This document shows positions 22,556-34,297 of a stretch of 64,000 nucleotides of DNA, in pieces. Every line of letters starts with the position of its first letter. Within the stretch, counting starts at the first letter, position 1. The notes under the pieces are model-generated. The model saw nothing but the letters and a program-made list of their open reading frames with translations. It was not told where the DNA came from and did no database searches. This DNA comes from Henckelia pumila (taxonomy: Eukaryota; Streptophyta; Magnoliopsida; Lamiales; Gesneriaceae): the NCBI RefSeq assembly GCF_033568475.1, contig NC_133122.1, forward strand, positions 185,089,449 through 185,153,448, given 5' to 3'. A program made the translations under genes and the position numbers.

Positions 22556-23500
22556 ATTAAAAAGCTAAAACATGTTATCCAGTATTCAAACTCTGAGAAT
22601 GTACTCTATAAATAGAGTCCTGCAACCATGAACAAAATATTCATATGCATTCTCTCTTCTCTATATTCTTTATTTTTCGCAACACGTTATTACGAGTGTT
22701 CTTCGAAGTAAAACTCACAAATATTTTTTTTATTTGTGTGAATGCAATCAATAAAGTACAATATTTAGATTGCTATTGATGCCCTTGAAATAGCAAAAAT
22801 TTTGGTTTATGTTAATATTCTTTTTTATATTTATGCTCCTGAGAGCACAATTCTAATTTATTCGATTATGCTCCTGAAGGGCACAATTCTATTTTCTTTG
22901 ATTATGGTAGATACTCCTGAAGTTGCACAATTCTAAAGATAAATATTTAATATAATGTAGATACTCCTGAAGTTGCACAATGGTTAGTGTCATGTTAACA
23001 TCCTGAAGTAGCACACACTATTTTATGTAAATTCAAGATCTGAGATCTATGATTGTTGGTGTCTTAGTTTGTGTTCCACATCGGTTGACTAAATAACCTA
23101 GGAGCCTTTTATATAGACAAGGGAAAACCTCCCCTTTGGAGCTAGATTTTGAGGTGAGTTAGGTCCAAGACAATTTCTAACATGGTATCAGAGTCCGGGT
23201 TCCACCATTATGTGTTGGACGGCCCATAGTTGGCCACCCGTTAATATCTTTAACTGTCCAATCGTTTCATTTCTGGGCGTGAGAGAGGTGTGTTGGTGTC
23301 TTAGTTTGTGTCCCACATCGGTTGACTAAATAACCTGGGAGCCTTTTATATAGACAAGGGCAAATCTCCCCTCTTGAGCTAGCTTTTGAGGTGAGTTAGG
23401 TCCAAGTCAATTTTTAACATTGATTATCTACATTCCTGATGAATAAATATCTAATATCAATTAAATGATCTATTCTCAGTATGCATGTTCCATATGATAA
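22556..23500 (+). mobile_element. Copia-type LTR end and 5' leader, no polyprotein
   Basis: TATAAATA at 22607, CT-rich R/U5, then GCAACACGTTATTACGAGTG near 22678. This corresponds to the ACACGTTATCAGCACGA junction common in plant copia elements. The leader has degenerate repeats of ATGCTCCTGAAGGGCACAATTCT-like phrases (near 22840, 22870, 22917, 22962), also typical. No gag or pol follows; a TRIM is inserted at 23054. A fragment, plus orientation. Confidence 0.5.
23054..23419 (+). mobile_element. TRIM (terminal-repeat retrotransposon in miniature)
   Basis: Two 129-bp LTRs (23054-23182 and 23291-23419) begin TGTTGGTGTCTTAGTTTGTG and end TAACA; both carry TCCCACATCGGTTG (first copy TTCC...). 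Directly after the first LTR is the primer site TGGTATCAGAGTCCGGG, and before the second a purine-rich GTGAGAGAGGTG. Total 366 bp with about 108 bp internal and no coding. Flanks ATGAT and TTGAT are a target duplication with one mismatch. Moves only with help from autonomous elements. Confidence 0.93.
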
Positions 23501-23559
23501 TTAAGATATACTTATTGATTTCTTCATCTATCTACATACATTTTTAGGATCTTTTGGGT

Positions 23560-24756
23560 GGGTGAACTGTTTTGATATCACTTGATGTGTTTGGGGGCGA
23601 TCGGTTGGGTAAATCATTGCATCGCCCATTAAAATTATTGATAGATTTCAGTTAAGGTTGGTCAACTGAATCCTTTCCTTCTCACATGTCTATGTTAATT
23701 AATCAACTTGAAAAGTACGGAATGAGATCGACTAACAAATTAAAACATAGATCAAATGGAATCGTGAGTGGGTGAGAGTGATAGACTGAAAATAAGAGAT
23801 ACACGGGTTTGTTTATGGATGTTTGGAGATTTCAAAGACTCCTACGTCACCCCTTCTTCCACCTCGGAAGGATTCACTCTAGAAGACTTTGATTATTACA
23901 ATCAATTTGCAACAGCCCACTCCAAGACTAGGACTTACACACAATCGCCTATCCCAGAACTCTTAGACACTCAAGAACTCAGCCCTCAAATGATTCTTGT
24001 TACAACGATGTTTGCAGCACCTCAAATGATAAATTACAAATACAAAACTTGTTACAACTCAACAATTAGCAACAAATGAACCTCACTGATTTGATTTACT
24101 TGATTCGTGTGCTTGTGTTCTTTGACTCTTGGTAATAAGCTTTCACGTGCTTCTGCTTGTTTTCTCGACAGAGTGGGTAAAATGAAGGAATTTAGTTTAT
24201 CTCTGATAGCTTGAATGTATATGATAGAATTCTTAATTGAGTCGGATAATTCCTCAAGAAGCTTGAATGAGTATTTATACTTGGCAAGAAACGACTCTTT
24301 CAAATTCAAATCAAACCATTAGCTTGTCTCTTCCGTAGACATTCTATGAAAACGTCGTACACTGTTGTGCATATTCTTTTGCGACATCTGGTCTTTAATT
24401 TTGATCTTATCCGCAAGGGTCAAGCTGATGAGGCAATCACTCAGTCTGATGAATGATTCAGTTGAGAATTAGATGGTCTTCAATTGAGCTTTGATGCAGT
24501 TTGGCTCTGATCAACTGACACAGTTCAGCTTATATGAAACTGATTCAGTTTAGATCCCTAAACTGAATGCAGTTTACTTCATTCACTTCGGTTGAGCTTT
24601 AGTCAACGGTCAACTCAGTTGATGTATGCAATTTAGCTCTGAGACTTCAGTTTAACTTTGGAGACTTGTTCAGTTTACGTCTTTTTAGGCTCGAATCTGG
24701 GCAGGATCAGTTGACTTGTGAATTTTCCAATAATCAAAACTTCGTAAGTTCTAACA
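23560..24756 (-). mobile_element. Probable 3' LTR of a minus-strand LTR element
   Basis: The plus-strand right edge ends AAGTTCTAACA; on the minus strand this is TGTTAGAACTT, preceded by the purine tract AAAAAGGGAGAAAT (24757-24770). The LTR body shares the CCTACGTCACCCCTTCTTCC block with 7.9 kb and has many (T)CAGTT(T/G)A(A/C)C-type motifs. The left edge is not defined. Frames at 23768-24079 and 24052-24309 are not credible proteins. Confidence 0.45.
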
Positions 24757-24960
24757 ATTTCTCCCTTTTTATATTGGCATAATCTTCCAACAATTTCTCC
24801 TTTTTGATATTACATAATCGTTGACTGAGTCTTCTATCAATCTCTGATCATCTCAACTGCTCTTGAGTCAGCATCTTTGTGTTTTATCTACGTCATTCCC
24901 CCTTAATTAATGATGTTTTTAATTTGAGCTGGCTAAATTTGATGAGATTGGTTGATCTTA

Positions 24961-25380
24961 TCAACTGACATTGATTGTAGAATCGGCTCGAATTATTTTT
25001 ACAGTTGACCACTGCAACACGTTTTGTTCCCTTTGGTTAATGAAATAGCTGCAATAGATGTGTTGGGAATCATGTTGTCTCTTCATATTCTCATGATTAC
25101 CTTCCATATACATGGAAAAATGTGAATCGGCCTCATTTCCTTGATCTTCTTGCACTCTAATCATGTTAAAATGTTCTCCAATTTGATTGTCATGAATCTC
25201 AAATCTTTTTAGTCTTGAAAACATACTCGTTGGCTCTTCATAATAGTGCATTATGAGTCCTTGAAGAGCCTCCTTAGAATTCTTTTTGCTTCGGCTCCTT
25301 GATTTTGGTCTTTCCGGCAACTCCAACAAATCCATAGCTCTCTTAGAAACTTGATTACTTTGAGGGCAACCCATGATCAT
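24961..25380 (-). CDS. Hypothetical protein of 139 residues, unrecognised
   Basis: Open minus-strand frame from MIMGCPQSNQVSKRAM. It contains a basic Ser/Arg/Lys patch (PERPKSRSRSKKNSKEA) and an acidic/polar second half rich in His, Met and Asn. No signal peptide, membrane segment or motif I know. It lies just upstream (minus sense) of the LTR/purine tract at 24757, so it may be the tail of a retroelement ORF or a captured exon. Its start abuts a MULE-like repeat at 25397. Could also be chance. Confidence 0.25.
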   Translation of the reverse strand: MIMGCPQSNQVSKRAMDLLELPERPKSRSRSKKNSKEALQGLIMHYYEEPTSMFSRLKRFEIHDNQIGEHFNMIRVQEDQGNEADSHFSMYMEGNHENMKRQHDSQHIYCSYFINQREQNVLQWSTVKIIRADSTINVS

Positions 25381-25396
25381 ATCACCGTTGGCCTAT

Positions 25397-25846
25397 TTTT
25401 GTGGGTTAACGAGGAAGAGTAATTCTATCTATTTCTTTCAAGAAGAACTTTATTCAATGGTAAAATCTCAGTGACATTTTGTTTCATAATTTTTGTATAG
25501 TATTTAATTCTTAGAACACGAAGATAGTGATCAAGCTCAAGGTTTAGCTGATATTTAAAAATCTAATTTAGAGGTTGATGGTTTTCAAGTTTCTATCCTA
25601 CTGATTTTTTGCTCTTTGATTTTATTTTTATGTGTTTAGGTTTTGGATTTGGGGCATACGTGAAGATGTCAATTTGGGAAAATAGATTATAATTTGATGA
25701 TATGGAGATGTGAACTTTTTTTTAACATTCATCTAACGACAAAGATCAAATGAGAAAAAAAATGAAACATTAGGGACCATTTTAGCGGTCTGAAAACTCG
25801 AAGGACTATTTTAAGACAAATGACAAAAAAGATGGACGAAAATGAG
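25397..25846. mobile_element. Partial copy of the MULE-like element at 40.5 kb (right half)
   Basis: From TTTTTGTGGGTTAACGAGGAAG onward, broken by few changes, the segment follows 40820-41278 closely. It includes AATTCTATCTATTTCTTTCAAG and the right terminal repeat with TTTTTAACATTCATCTAACG and AAAACTCGAAGGACTATT. The left half and left terminal repeat are absent. Element C inserted 11 bp beyond its right end. Confidence 0.7.
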
Positions 25847-25857
25847 TTTTATAACTC

Positions 25858-26847
25858 TGATATGAATCTAGAAGGCGTTTGAAGATTCATATTGTTCCAA
25901 AAAGTGTCTCTTAAGTTGCCATCGAGAATTGAAGGGTTTGGAATTCATGGGAATCAAGTTGGAGAGCAAGGGAGCCAAGTTGGAATGCATGAAGCTCGAG
26001 TTGGAGGACTGAAATTATTTGGAGACTTTAAACATATCCAAATCCAATCTTCACAATTCAAAATGTAGTTTTGGATGTAATCAAGCTACGTTTAAAATTT
26101 CAGGTCGATCCGACGACTATAACTCAAGATATGATTTTTTCAAGGAAATACGTTCAGTTTCGAACCAACTTTCGAATAGGCACGGACCTAGGCACGGGGT
26201 CCGTGCACCTGAAGCTCGTCAACGTCAATTTTTAGCTCAAATCTCCATGGGCACACGGACCTTGATCCGGACCACCTTCTCGGGTCCGTGCACATACACA
26301 GTGCGGCGTGTTTGTGTGTGTTTTGGTGGATTTTATTATTTTGGTGATATTATTCCTATTTTTGAGTCTTTTAAGCATACTAGGAAACTTCTAGGAAATA
26401 TCTTTGATATCTTTAGATATATTTTGAATTATTTTGCGATATATTTTATTATTTTGTAGTTGTATTATAAATACAACAAGAACATTCATTATTGAATAAC
26501 ATAGTTCATATTATTGATTTTTATCAGTCTAAAATTCTCTTTAGAGTTTTATTGAAGCTTTTGCTTTGTCAAAATCAAACTTATCAAAGTTTAACAACTT
26601 TATGGCGTTTGTCTATTGATTATCTTTGTGTGTTGTCAAAGACAGGTTCCTTTGAAGGTCCCGTTGTGATCGATTGTTTATTCCGCAATTATCTGTTGCT
26701 AGTTTTAGGTAAACTAGAGGTGGATTTTGCAAACTTACTTGTTTCAAAGGTAGGGAAAAATCGTTGTTTCTTTTATTTTCTATTGAATTGAGGGTACGAT
26801 TTTAATATAATCGTGTTTGCTCTTCATGGCATCAAAGATTCACATCA
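25858..26847 (+). repeat. 5' LTR of element C
   Basis: 990 bp. Carries CACGGACC/GGTCCGTG palindromes at 26178-26293 and TATTATAAATAC at about 26463 as TATA region. The open frames 26019-26459 and 26492-26791 recur in the 3' LTR and are by-products. Confidence 0.93.
26178..26293. repeat. GC-rich palindromes in the element C LTR
   Basis: GGCACGGACC is followed by GGGTCCGTGCAC, then a second pair GCACACGGACC...GGGTCCGTGCAC, all within 116 bp of otherwise AT-rich DNA. The 3' LTR has the same set at about 39171-39285. They lie about 170 bp upstream of the TATA region. Confidence 0.8.
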
Positions 26848-26849
26848 TT

Positions 26850-26861
26850 TGGTATCAAAGC
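26850..26861 (+). other. Primer-binding site of element C
   Basis: TGGTATCAAAGC two bases after the LTR; one change from the initiator-Met site TGGTATCAGAGC. Confidence 0.8.
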
Positions 26862-27327
26862 TTAAGGTTCCATTGATTCAAGTAAGTCGTATCTTTCTAT
26901 TTGTTCTTCTTATATATTCTTCGTTCTTATTGTTTGTTCTTCGTTTCTTATCTTTCGTTCCTCGTTCTTCGTTGGAGTCTATCCTTCGTTGAATTTCTGT
27001 GTCATTTTTTTCGATCTTGTTGCCCAAGTTCTTGTGTATTGTGCTACAAGTTATCTCATAAAATAAAAAAAAGATTAAAAATCGAAAATTAATAAAAAAA
27101 AAAGAGATTTGAAATCAGTCAAAAAAAATTAGAGACCAAAATTGTCGAAAAAAAGGAAGCAAAATAACTTGTGGTCAATTTTCTTGTGTCTTGTTCATCC
27201 TTGGGTGCCAAGTTTTTTTTTTTTTCAATCTTCATAAATTCAATTCCTTATTTTTTGAGAAATCTACGTTAGTCGATTGACAAGTGTTTACAAGTTCTGA
27301 ACTTGTGAGTTTGATACACAAAAAATC

Positions 27328-29373
27328 TGTGAGACCTCGATTCTAATCGTCTAATCAAGAGTTAATCCTATTGATAATCAATCAAGATCCAAAAGATAAG
27401 ACATAAAAAAATTTCTTTTAAAAAGGTGTCGCGCTCGATCGCATGAACTCGTATGATCGAGCGCGCCATCCTGCAAAAGCCACTGTCAGGAATTATGGAG
27501 GTGCCGCGCTCGATCGCATGAACTCGTGCGATTGAGCGCGCCCTCCTGCGCAACATACTGTCCAAGAATAAAAGGGGCCGCGCTCGATCGTGCCAACTCG
27601 TGCGATCGAGCGCACCCTGAGCCCAGAAAAACATCAGAAAACAGAACAGGTTTTTCCAACTTTCAACAACAATTCAAAATAGGTATTACAACATGAAAAT
27701 ATCAATATTCGATAACCAAAGTCGACTTATTCAATACAACAAGATTCAACAACAATTCGAGTCTAAAAAGCTCTCAAAACATAACTAGATTGGCATGCAA
27801 CTTCATTTCTAAACCGAAGTCCCACTTCTAATCCTCGATCACGATCTATCCCTGTCGTTTCTGACTCGATCCTACCCCACCTGTTGCCAAGTACACATAC
27901 AAAACAAAATAACAGTCGGATAACTCCGGTGAGAATAAATCCCAGTAAAATCAACAAGGCATACAATATCAATTAGCATATAAATATCATGATATGACAT
28001 TCAAGATATTCAGTAAATAAAGATGAGATGCATGTCCTTAAAATTCGAGATTATCAAAATCAGATAATCAAAAGAAACTTCGTTCGTTCGTTCGTTCGGT
28101 TGGTTGGGATCCCGAGGCTAAGATTTCATGACTTACTACTAACTCTCCCGATCGAGGTGGATTCACTTATCAAAAAAACCTCTAGACTTTGAGCAACATA
28201 TAAAGAGTCTTCTGAACTCTGGGCGAACTACACGACCCAAACCACTCAATTATAGTTCCCAAGACGTCTAATTCGATTTGGGCGGTTTCTGCCCTTTCAA
28301 AACAAAGATAGAGGATCAATATGAATGTAATACAGTTCAATATGCATTCAACTAAGTTCATGAAGTCACATAAGAGCGTATAGTCAAGCAATACACATTC
28401 GAATCAATAAACATGCAAGTATGTGGTTTTTGGAAAACTCGAGCTTCAAAATCATTCTCGAGTGTTCTATCCCATTCGATCGATGTTAACTTTTACCTTA
28501 TTCGCTTCAGAGGTACTTCGAATCTGAAATTCAATAACAAGGATACAATCAATATCCCAAACAAACTCATTCAAACAAACTAGGTAAAAATCATTACCAA
28601 TCCTCGTCAACTCAGTAAACGACTCAAACTCTGAAACTCGAAACTCAACGGCATTCGATCAATTTGAAATGAAGTATAATAGATCAATATCGATATTCGG
28701 ACTTCAACAATACAATTCGATCAATTCAAACTATTCGATAGCCCAAAACTCAAACTGACGGCATAACGGCTATAAACGAACAATTCCGAAAACACAGACA
28801 GCAGTTCAATACTTCATTCGACTCAAAACAAATTTAAAACATCCCAACAAACACAAAATCCATCGAATCCCAAAGCCTTATTTTCGAAAATCACAAGAAA
28901 TTTCATAACAAATCCAATCATCGTTATTTCTTCGAATCGTCTTAGATATACTATCACAACTATCTCAAGAACAACATCTCCGAAAATAAATCAATTCCAT
29001 CGACATCGAAAAATTCAAACCTCGTAGAATTGAAAGAAACTTACTTCTAAACGGAGCCCTCGAGATAGTGATCGTCTATATGTCTTCGAATCGAAATTCT
29101 ATCGGATGGATCGATCAAAAATAAAAATCACAAAGCTTGGAATCCACTTGAGTCATCTTCAATGGAGGAGGCGTGAAGTGTAGGGGATGATGGAGTGAAA
29201 AGTCAAGACCAAACCCTTAATGAATATCTAATTAGGTCCAAATTTGCGTTTTAGTCCCTAAAAATTTCGAAAATTACAAAATAGACCCTGATCAAAATCA
29301 AATCGGCCCCCGACTTCCGAAATCTCTGATTATCTCAAATAAGCTCAATTAAGATAAATCTGGGGCGTTACAA
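27328..29373 (-). repeat. 3' LTR of chromovirus B
   Basis: 2046 bp; on the minus strand TGTAACGCCCC...GGTCTCACA. Contains the GCGCTCGATCG-type palindromes. Frames 27368-27634, 27763-27972 and 28182-28391 are LTR by-products. Confidence 0.93.
27425..27610. repeat. Three GCGCTCGATCG / CGATCGAGCGC hairpin motifs
   Basis: Three inverted pairs (near 27430-27466, 27508-27542 and 27588-27610), each of the type GCGCTCGATCG, then 13-14 bases with AACTCGT, then CGATCGAGCGC or a one-base variant. The intervening text repeats too (GAACTCGTGCG). A second set lies at 34400-34588 in the other LTR, with some units mutated. In the minus reading they sit near the LTR 3' end rather than in U3. Confidence 0.85.
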
Positions 29374-29387
29374 TTCTTCTCCCTCTA
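29374..29387 (-). other. Polypurine tract of chromovirus B
   Basis: Minus strand AGAGGGAGAAGAAT immediately before the 3' LTR start TGTAACG. Confidence 0.8.
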
Positions 29388-29471
29388 AGAACTGATCTCG
29401 TCCCCAAAATCGCAATAATTCGATCTTATTAAGATATAAGAAATAGTCGAAGACAGAAATAAGAACTCACA

Positions 29472-32400
29472 TCAGATAAATAAGTCGGGAAATCGCTGTC
29501 TCATGTCGGCTTCTGTCTCCCAAGTCGCTTCCTCGACTCCATGTCTGCTCCACTGTACTTTCACTAACGGAATCGACTTGGTTCTGAGCTGCTTTTTCTT
29601 TCTATCGAGAATCTGAATCGGTCATTCGAAGTAGCTCAATGTCTCATCGAGTTCTGCCTCATTTGGCTGAAGAATGTGAGAAGGATCTGGGTGATACTTC
29701 CGTAACATCGAGACGTGAAAGACGTCATGAATACCAGAAAGAGAAGGAGGAAGTGCAAGTCTGTAGGCAAGATCGCCTAACTTCTCGAGGATCTCATACG
29801 GACTGATGAATCTCGGTGATAGCTTCCCTCTCCTTCTGAATCTGATCAAAACTCAAAGGTCTACGTCAAATATTCGCATACTTCGCTTGTCGATCCTGAG
29901 CTGTCTTCATTCTCGACTGAATAATCTTCACTTGCTCAGACATAGCTCGAACCGGTCCCAACTCAGGTGACTCAGACACATCGTCCCAATACAAAGGAGA
30001 TCGGCACTTCTTATCGTACAAAGCTTCGAAAGGTTCCATACCGATACTCTCTTGGTAATTGTTGTTGTAAGAAAATTCAACAAGAGGTAAGGAATCCTGC
30101 CAATTAGTGCCAAAATCAAGCACTACGGGTCTCAGCATATCCTCCAAGGTCTGAATCGTTCGCTCGGACTGTCCGTCGGTCTGGGGATGATACGCTATAC
30201 TCAAATGCATTCGAGTTCCCAGAGCCTCTTGGAGACTGTGCCAAAAGTGAGAAGTAAATCGAGGATCTCGACCAGAAACAATCGACTTCGGCACTCCGTG
30301 CAATCTCACCACATTACTGACATAAAACTCGGCCATCTGATTGTAACGATACGTCATTCGGTATGGAATGAAACAAGTGGATTTCGTCAGTCGATCGATC
30401 ACTACCCATACAACATCGCAACCTCGTACAGATCGTGGTAGCTTCGTAACGAAATCCATAGAGATGTGATCCCATTTCCCTTCCGGGATAGATAAATTGT
30501 TCAACAGACCACCGGGTCTCTTTCTCTCTTCTTTCACTTGTTGACAGTTCAAACAACGCGACACAAACTTCGCAACATTGCTCTTCATCATCTTCCACCA
30601 GAACTGAGTTCTCAGATCATTATACATCTTTCGACCACCAGGATGAATGCCAAATCGATTGCATTGTGCCTCTCGAAGAATTCGCTGTCTCAAATCAGAA
30701 ACATCGCGCACAACAATCCGACTATTCACAAACAAGGCATCATCTCTAACCTGGAATTCAGACTGGTGTCCAGATCTGACTTTCTCAATCAAACTCTGAA
30801 TGCTCGGATCAGATCTCTGTGTCTCTCGGATCTATACAAACAACTCTGGTTCAGCCTGAATAGCAAAAAATCGGATAGACCTCCTATCTGTTTCGAACTC
30901 CATACCAGAAGTACAACAATCTTTGATCAACTGAGAAACACCAAAAGTTGATAAAGATAAAGAACAAAGTTTCTGACTCAAGGCATCGGCGGCTGCATTC
31001 GACTTCCCCGAATAATATTTGATTTCACAGTCAAAGTCCTTCAGTAGATCTAACCATCTCCTCTGTCTCATGTTTAGCTCTGCCTGCAAAAACAAATACT
31101 TAAGGCTCTTATGATAAGAAAAGGTCTCGAAAGACTCACCATAAAGATAGTGACGCCAAATCTTCAATGCAAAAACAATCGCTGCCAGCTCAAGGTCATG
31201 GATCGGATCATAACGAGTCTCGTGTGGCTTCAGCTGCCTCGATGTGTACGCTATCACATGATTCCTCTGCATAAGAACACATCCTAGACCCTGATGAGAT
31301 GCATCACAATAAACAGAATAACCACCAGTATCTGAAGGAATAGATAACACTGGTGCACTGGTCAACCTCTTCTTTAACTCAAAAAAACTCGCCTCACAAG
31401 CCTCAGACCAGATAAAAGGTGCGTTTTTCTGAGTTAGCTGCGTAATCGGCTTTGCAATAGACGAGAAACCTTCGATGAATCGTCGGTAATATCCAGCTAA
31501 TCCCATAAAGCTTCGGATCTCAGGCACTGATGTCGGTCTAGGCCAATTCATAACCGCTTCGATTTTGCTGGGATCGACAGAAATCCCACTTTCAAAAATA
31601 ATATGACCGATAAAGATGAATCGATCTAACCAAAACTCGCACTTAGACAGCTTGGCAAACAACTGTTTGGCTCGAAGAGTCTGCAAAACGATCCTCAGAT
31701 GCTCTGCATGGTCAGTACGGTTCTTTGAATAGATAAGAATATCATCGATGAAGATAATAAAAAACTCATCCAAATACCGCTGAAAGATAAGGTTCATCAA
31801 ACCCATAAAAACTGCTGGAGCGTTAGTCAAACCGAACGGCATGACAATGAATTCAAAATGGCCATACCTCGTTCTGAAAGCAGTCTTAGGCACATCATCT
31901 TCACGAACTCTCAGCTGATGATATCCCGATCTCAGATCAATCTTCGAATAGATAGAATAACCTGCAGTTGATCAAAGAGGTCATCTATTCGAGGTAACGG
32001 ATACCTATTCCTCACCGTCGCTTGATTCAATTGGCGGTAATCAATATAGAGTCGCATCGAGCCATCTTTCTTTCGGACAAAGAGCACAGGAGCTCCCCAA
32101 GGCGACACACTAGGTCTAATGTATCCCTTGGCAATCAAATCTTCCAACTGTTCTTTCAACTCTTTCAGTTCGATTGGAGCCATTCGATAAGAGGCTTTCA
32201 AAATTGGTTGCGTACCTGTCATCAATTCGATGATGAATTCGATCTCACGAATAGGCGGCAATCTAGGAATCTCATCCGAAAAGATATCAGCAAATTCCCT
32301 AACCACTGTATATCAACCAATTCAGGGCTAGATTTCAGTACGTCAATTGCATAAACCAAGAATCCCTCTGCACCCTTCTGTAACAAACGAGTCATCGATA

Positions 32401-33971
32401 ACATAGATATCAAATGAATTCTAGATCGAGAACCCTTACCAAAGAATTTCCACTCGTCTGCCAAATCAGGTCTGAATCTGACCACTTTCTGAAAACAATC
32501 GGCGGTTGCCCTGTATTTGGTTAACGCATCTATACCAACAATGCAATCGAAATCTGATAACCCAAGTACTACACAATCAAATTCAATCAAATTATCCTCA
32601 AATCGAAGTTCACAGTTCTTGACTAATCTGACAGAAACAATTTCCCCACCCAAAGGTAAAGTAACAGCTACTACAGTAAGCAAAGACTCAGTAGGCAAAG
32701 CATGCATCAACACACATTTTTCAGAGATAAAGGAATGAGAAGCACCTGTATCTATCAATACATGAGCAGAATAACCAGAAATGGAACAGCTACCTGCAAT
32801 CACATCATCGGGTGCTGCCTGAGCCTGATCCTCGGTCAAAGCAAAAACTCGTGCCTGAGGTCTCGGAGTTTGATTCGCATTCTGATTACCTCCCTGTCGA
32901 TTAGGTTGCTGCGGCTGAAATGAGTGAACCGCAGAAGCTTGCCTCTCGGGCTGAGTTGTCAGTCTTGATGAATTCTCACTCTGAGCCTGGTAAGAACTCT
33001 TCTGAGGACACACTCGGGCAAAGTGTCCTGTCTGGTAACAGATATTGCAGCTACCCGTTATTCCTCGACACTGATCACTAGGGTGGCAACCTCCGCACCT
33101 GCTGCAAGTCATACCTGAATACCCAGAACTTTGGCCAGAGCCAAACTGCCTCGAGCCACTGGAACTCGACGAACTACTCCCTGGCCTCTTAAACTGCTTT
33201 CCCTTTGCTCTATACTAATCCCTTCGGTTGTTGCTACTGCTACCTCCCTCATACCTCTGAGGTTGGTTCTGAAACTGTTTCTGTTGTTGCTACGGCACAT
33301 ACTGATTCCCTCTCTGTTTCATTAGTCCCGCTTCTGCTCCCTTCGCCTGATTCATTGCATCTGCAAAGTTATTCGGCCTTCCGGTATTAACCAAGGTAAA
33401 GATCTCGGGGTTTAGACCGTTAATGAACTGTTCGGCCTTTGCTTCCTCCTTGTCAGCGATATGCGGTGCAAAACGCAACAGGATATCGAATTTGACAACA
33501 TAATCCTCGATGTTCAAGTTCCCCTGCCTCAGTGTAGCAAACTCGGCACCCTTTGCGGTACGAAACGGGGAAAAACCTCTTAAAGAATTTGGTTTTGAAA
33601 ATATCCCAAGTAATTACTATACCTCGATTCTCCATCGCTCTCTTCGTTGCGGTCCACCAGCTTTTAGCAACACCGTACAACTTATGAAAGACTAACCTGA
33701 TTCGGCGGTCGTCAGAATAACCAAGAGAATCAAACAGCTGGTCTAAGTTTTCCAACCAACTCTCGCAGTCGACCGGATTCTCTGTACCTCTCAACTTCGG
33801 GGGTCTGAAGGACTAAAACCTCTTAAGCAAAGTTTCCATAGGAGTCGCTGTCACATCCATCTGATCAACCCCGGTACTACCCTGATCAATAGAAGGAGTA
33901 ACTACCGGTGGAGTTTCATCCGCAGAATTAGCTGTCTGTCGGTTCCTATTCAACATTCTTCGAGGACCCAT
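29472..33971 (-). pseudogene. Broken gag-pol polyprotein of chromovirus B
   Basis: Starts MGPRRMLNRNRQ. Domains in minus order: gag (ESWLENLDQLFDSLGY), zinc knuckle (CNICYQTGHFARVC), protease ([12 protein letters not shown]), RT ([24 protein letters not shown]), RNase H ([10 protein letters not shown]), integrase finger (FVSRCLNCQQVK), DDE core (SMDFVTKLP; SGRDPRF; GQSERT) and chromodomain (VEEATWETEADM). Breaks: stops near 33813, 33290, 33210, 30832, 29866 and 29622; frameshifts near 33550, 32300 and 31955; and a deletion near 29850 that removes the segment before RRRGKLSPRF. RNase H TDHKS is SYHKS, so a catalytic Asp is lost. Several stops fit C-to-T changes. Confidence 0.92.
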
Positions 33972-34280
33972 ATCTGATACTTAAAGGGTTAGGACACAAA
34001 TACCTCAATTCAAATCAATTCGGTGCCCAATCATTCTGTTCGACGAATTCGTTCCATCTCAGTAGTATTCGAATGAAATTCGGAATTAAGACAATTCATA
34101 TCTCAAGTAGTTCATGCTTTATAATTTAAATCACACAATCAAGTAATTAAAATAATTCGTCAGATAGTAAAGCATGCTTGCATGTAATAATCAATCAATC
34201 GAATAACTCAAACACATGCGAGAATCCAAGTCAAGCGGACTCGATCTACCCCGCCCACTTCTAAAGTCCAAGAACTTATA

Positions 34281-34292
34281 GCTCTGATACCA
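34281..34292 (-). other. Primer-binding site of chromovirus B
   Basis: Minus strand TGGTATCAGAGC, an exact initiator-Met tRNA site, five bases inside the 5' LTR. Confidence 0.9.
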
Positions 34293-34297
34293 CTTAA

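Noticed and set aside
23054..23419. Cassandra-type TRIM with 5S rRNA-like LTR
   Set aside because: The LTRs lack the 5S promoter boxes; TCCCACATCGG occurs but no 5S-like sequence.
27368..27634. Open frame with repeated RARSI.RVHAIER peptides
   Set aside because: It is the translation of the GCGCTCGATCG hairpin motifs in the chromovirus B LTR; the same frame recurs mutated at 34384-34605 and has no gene context.
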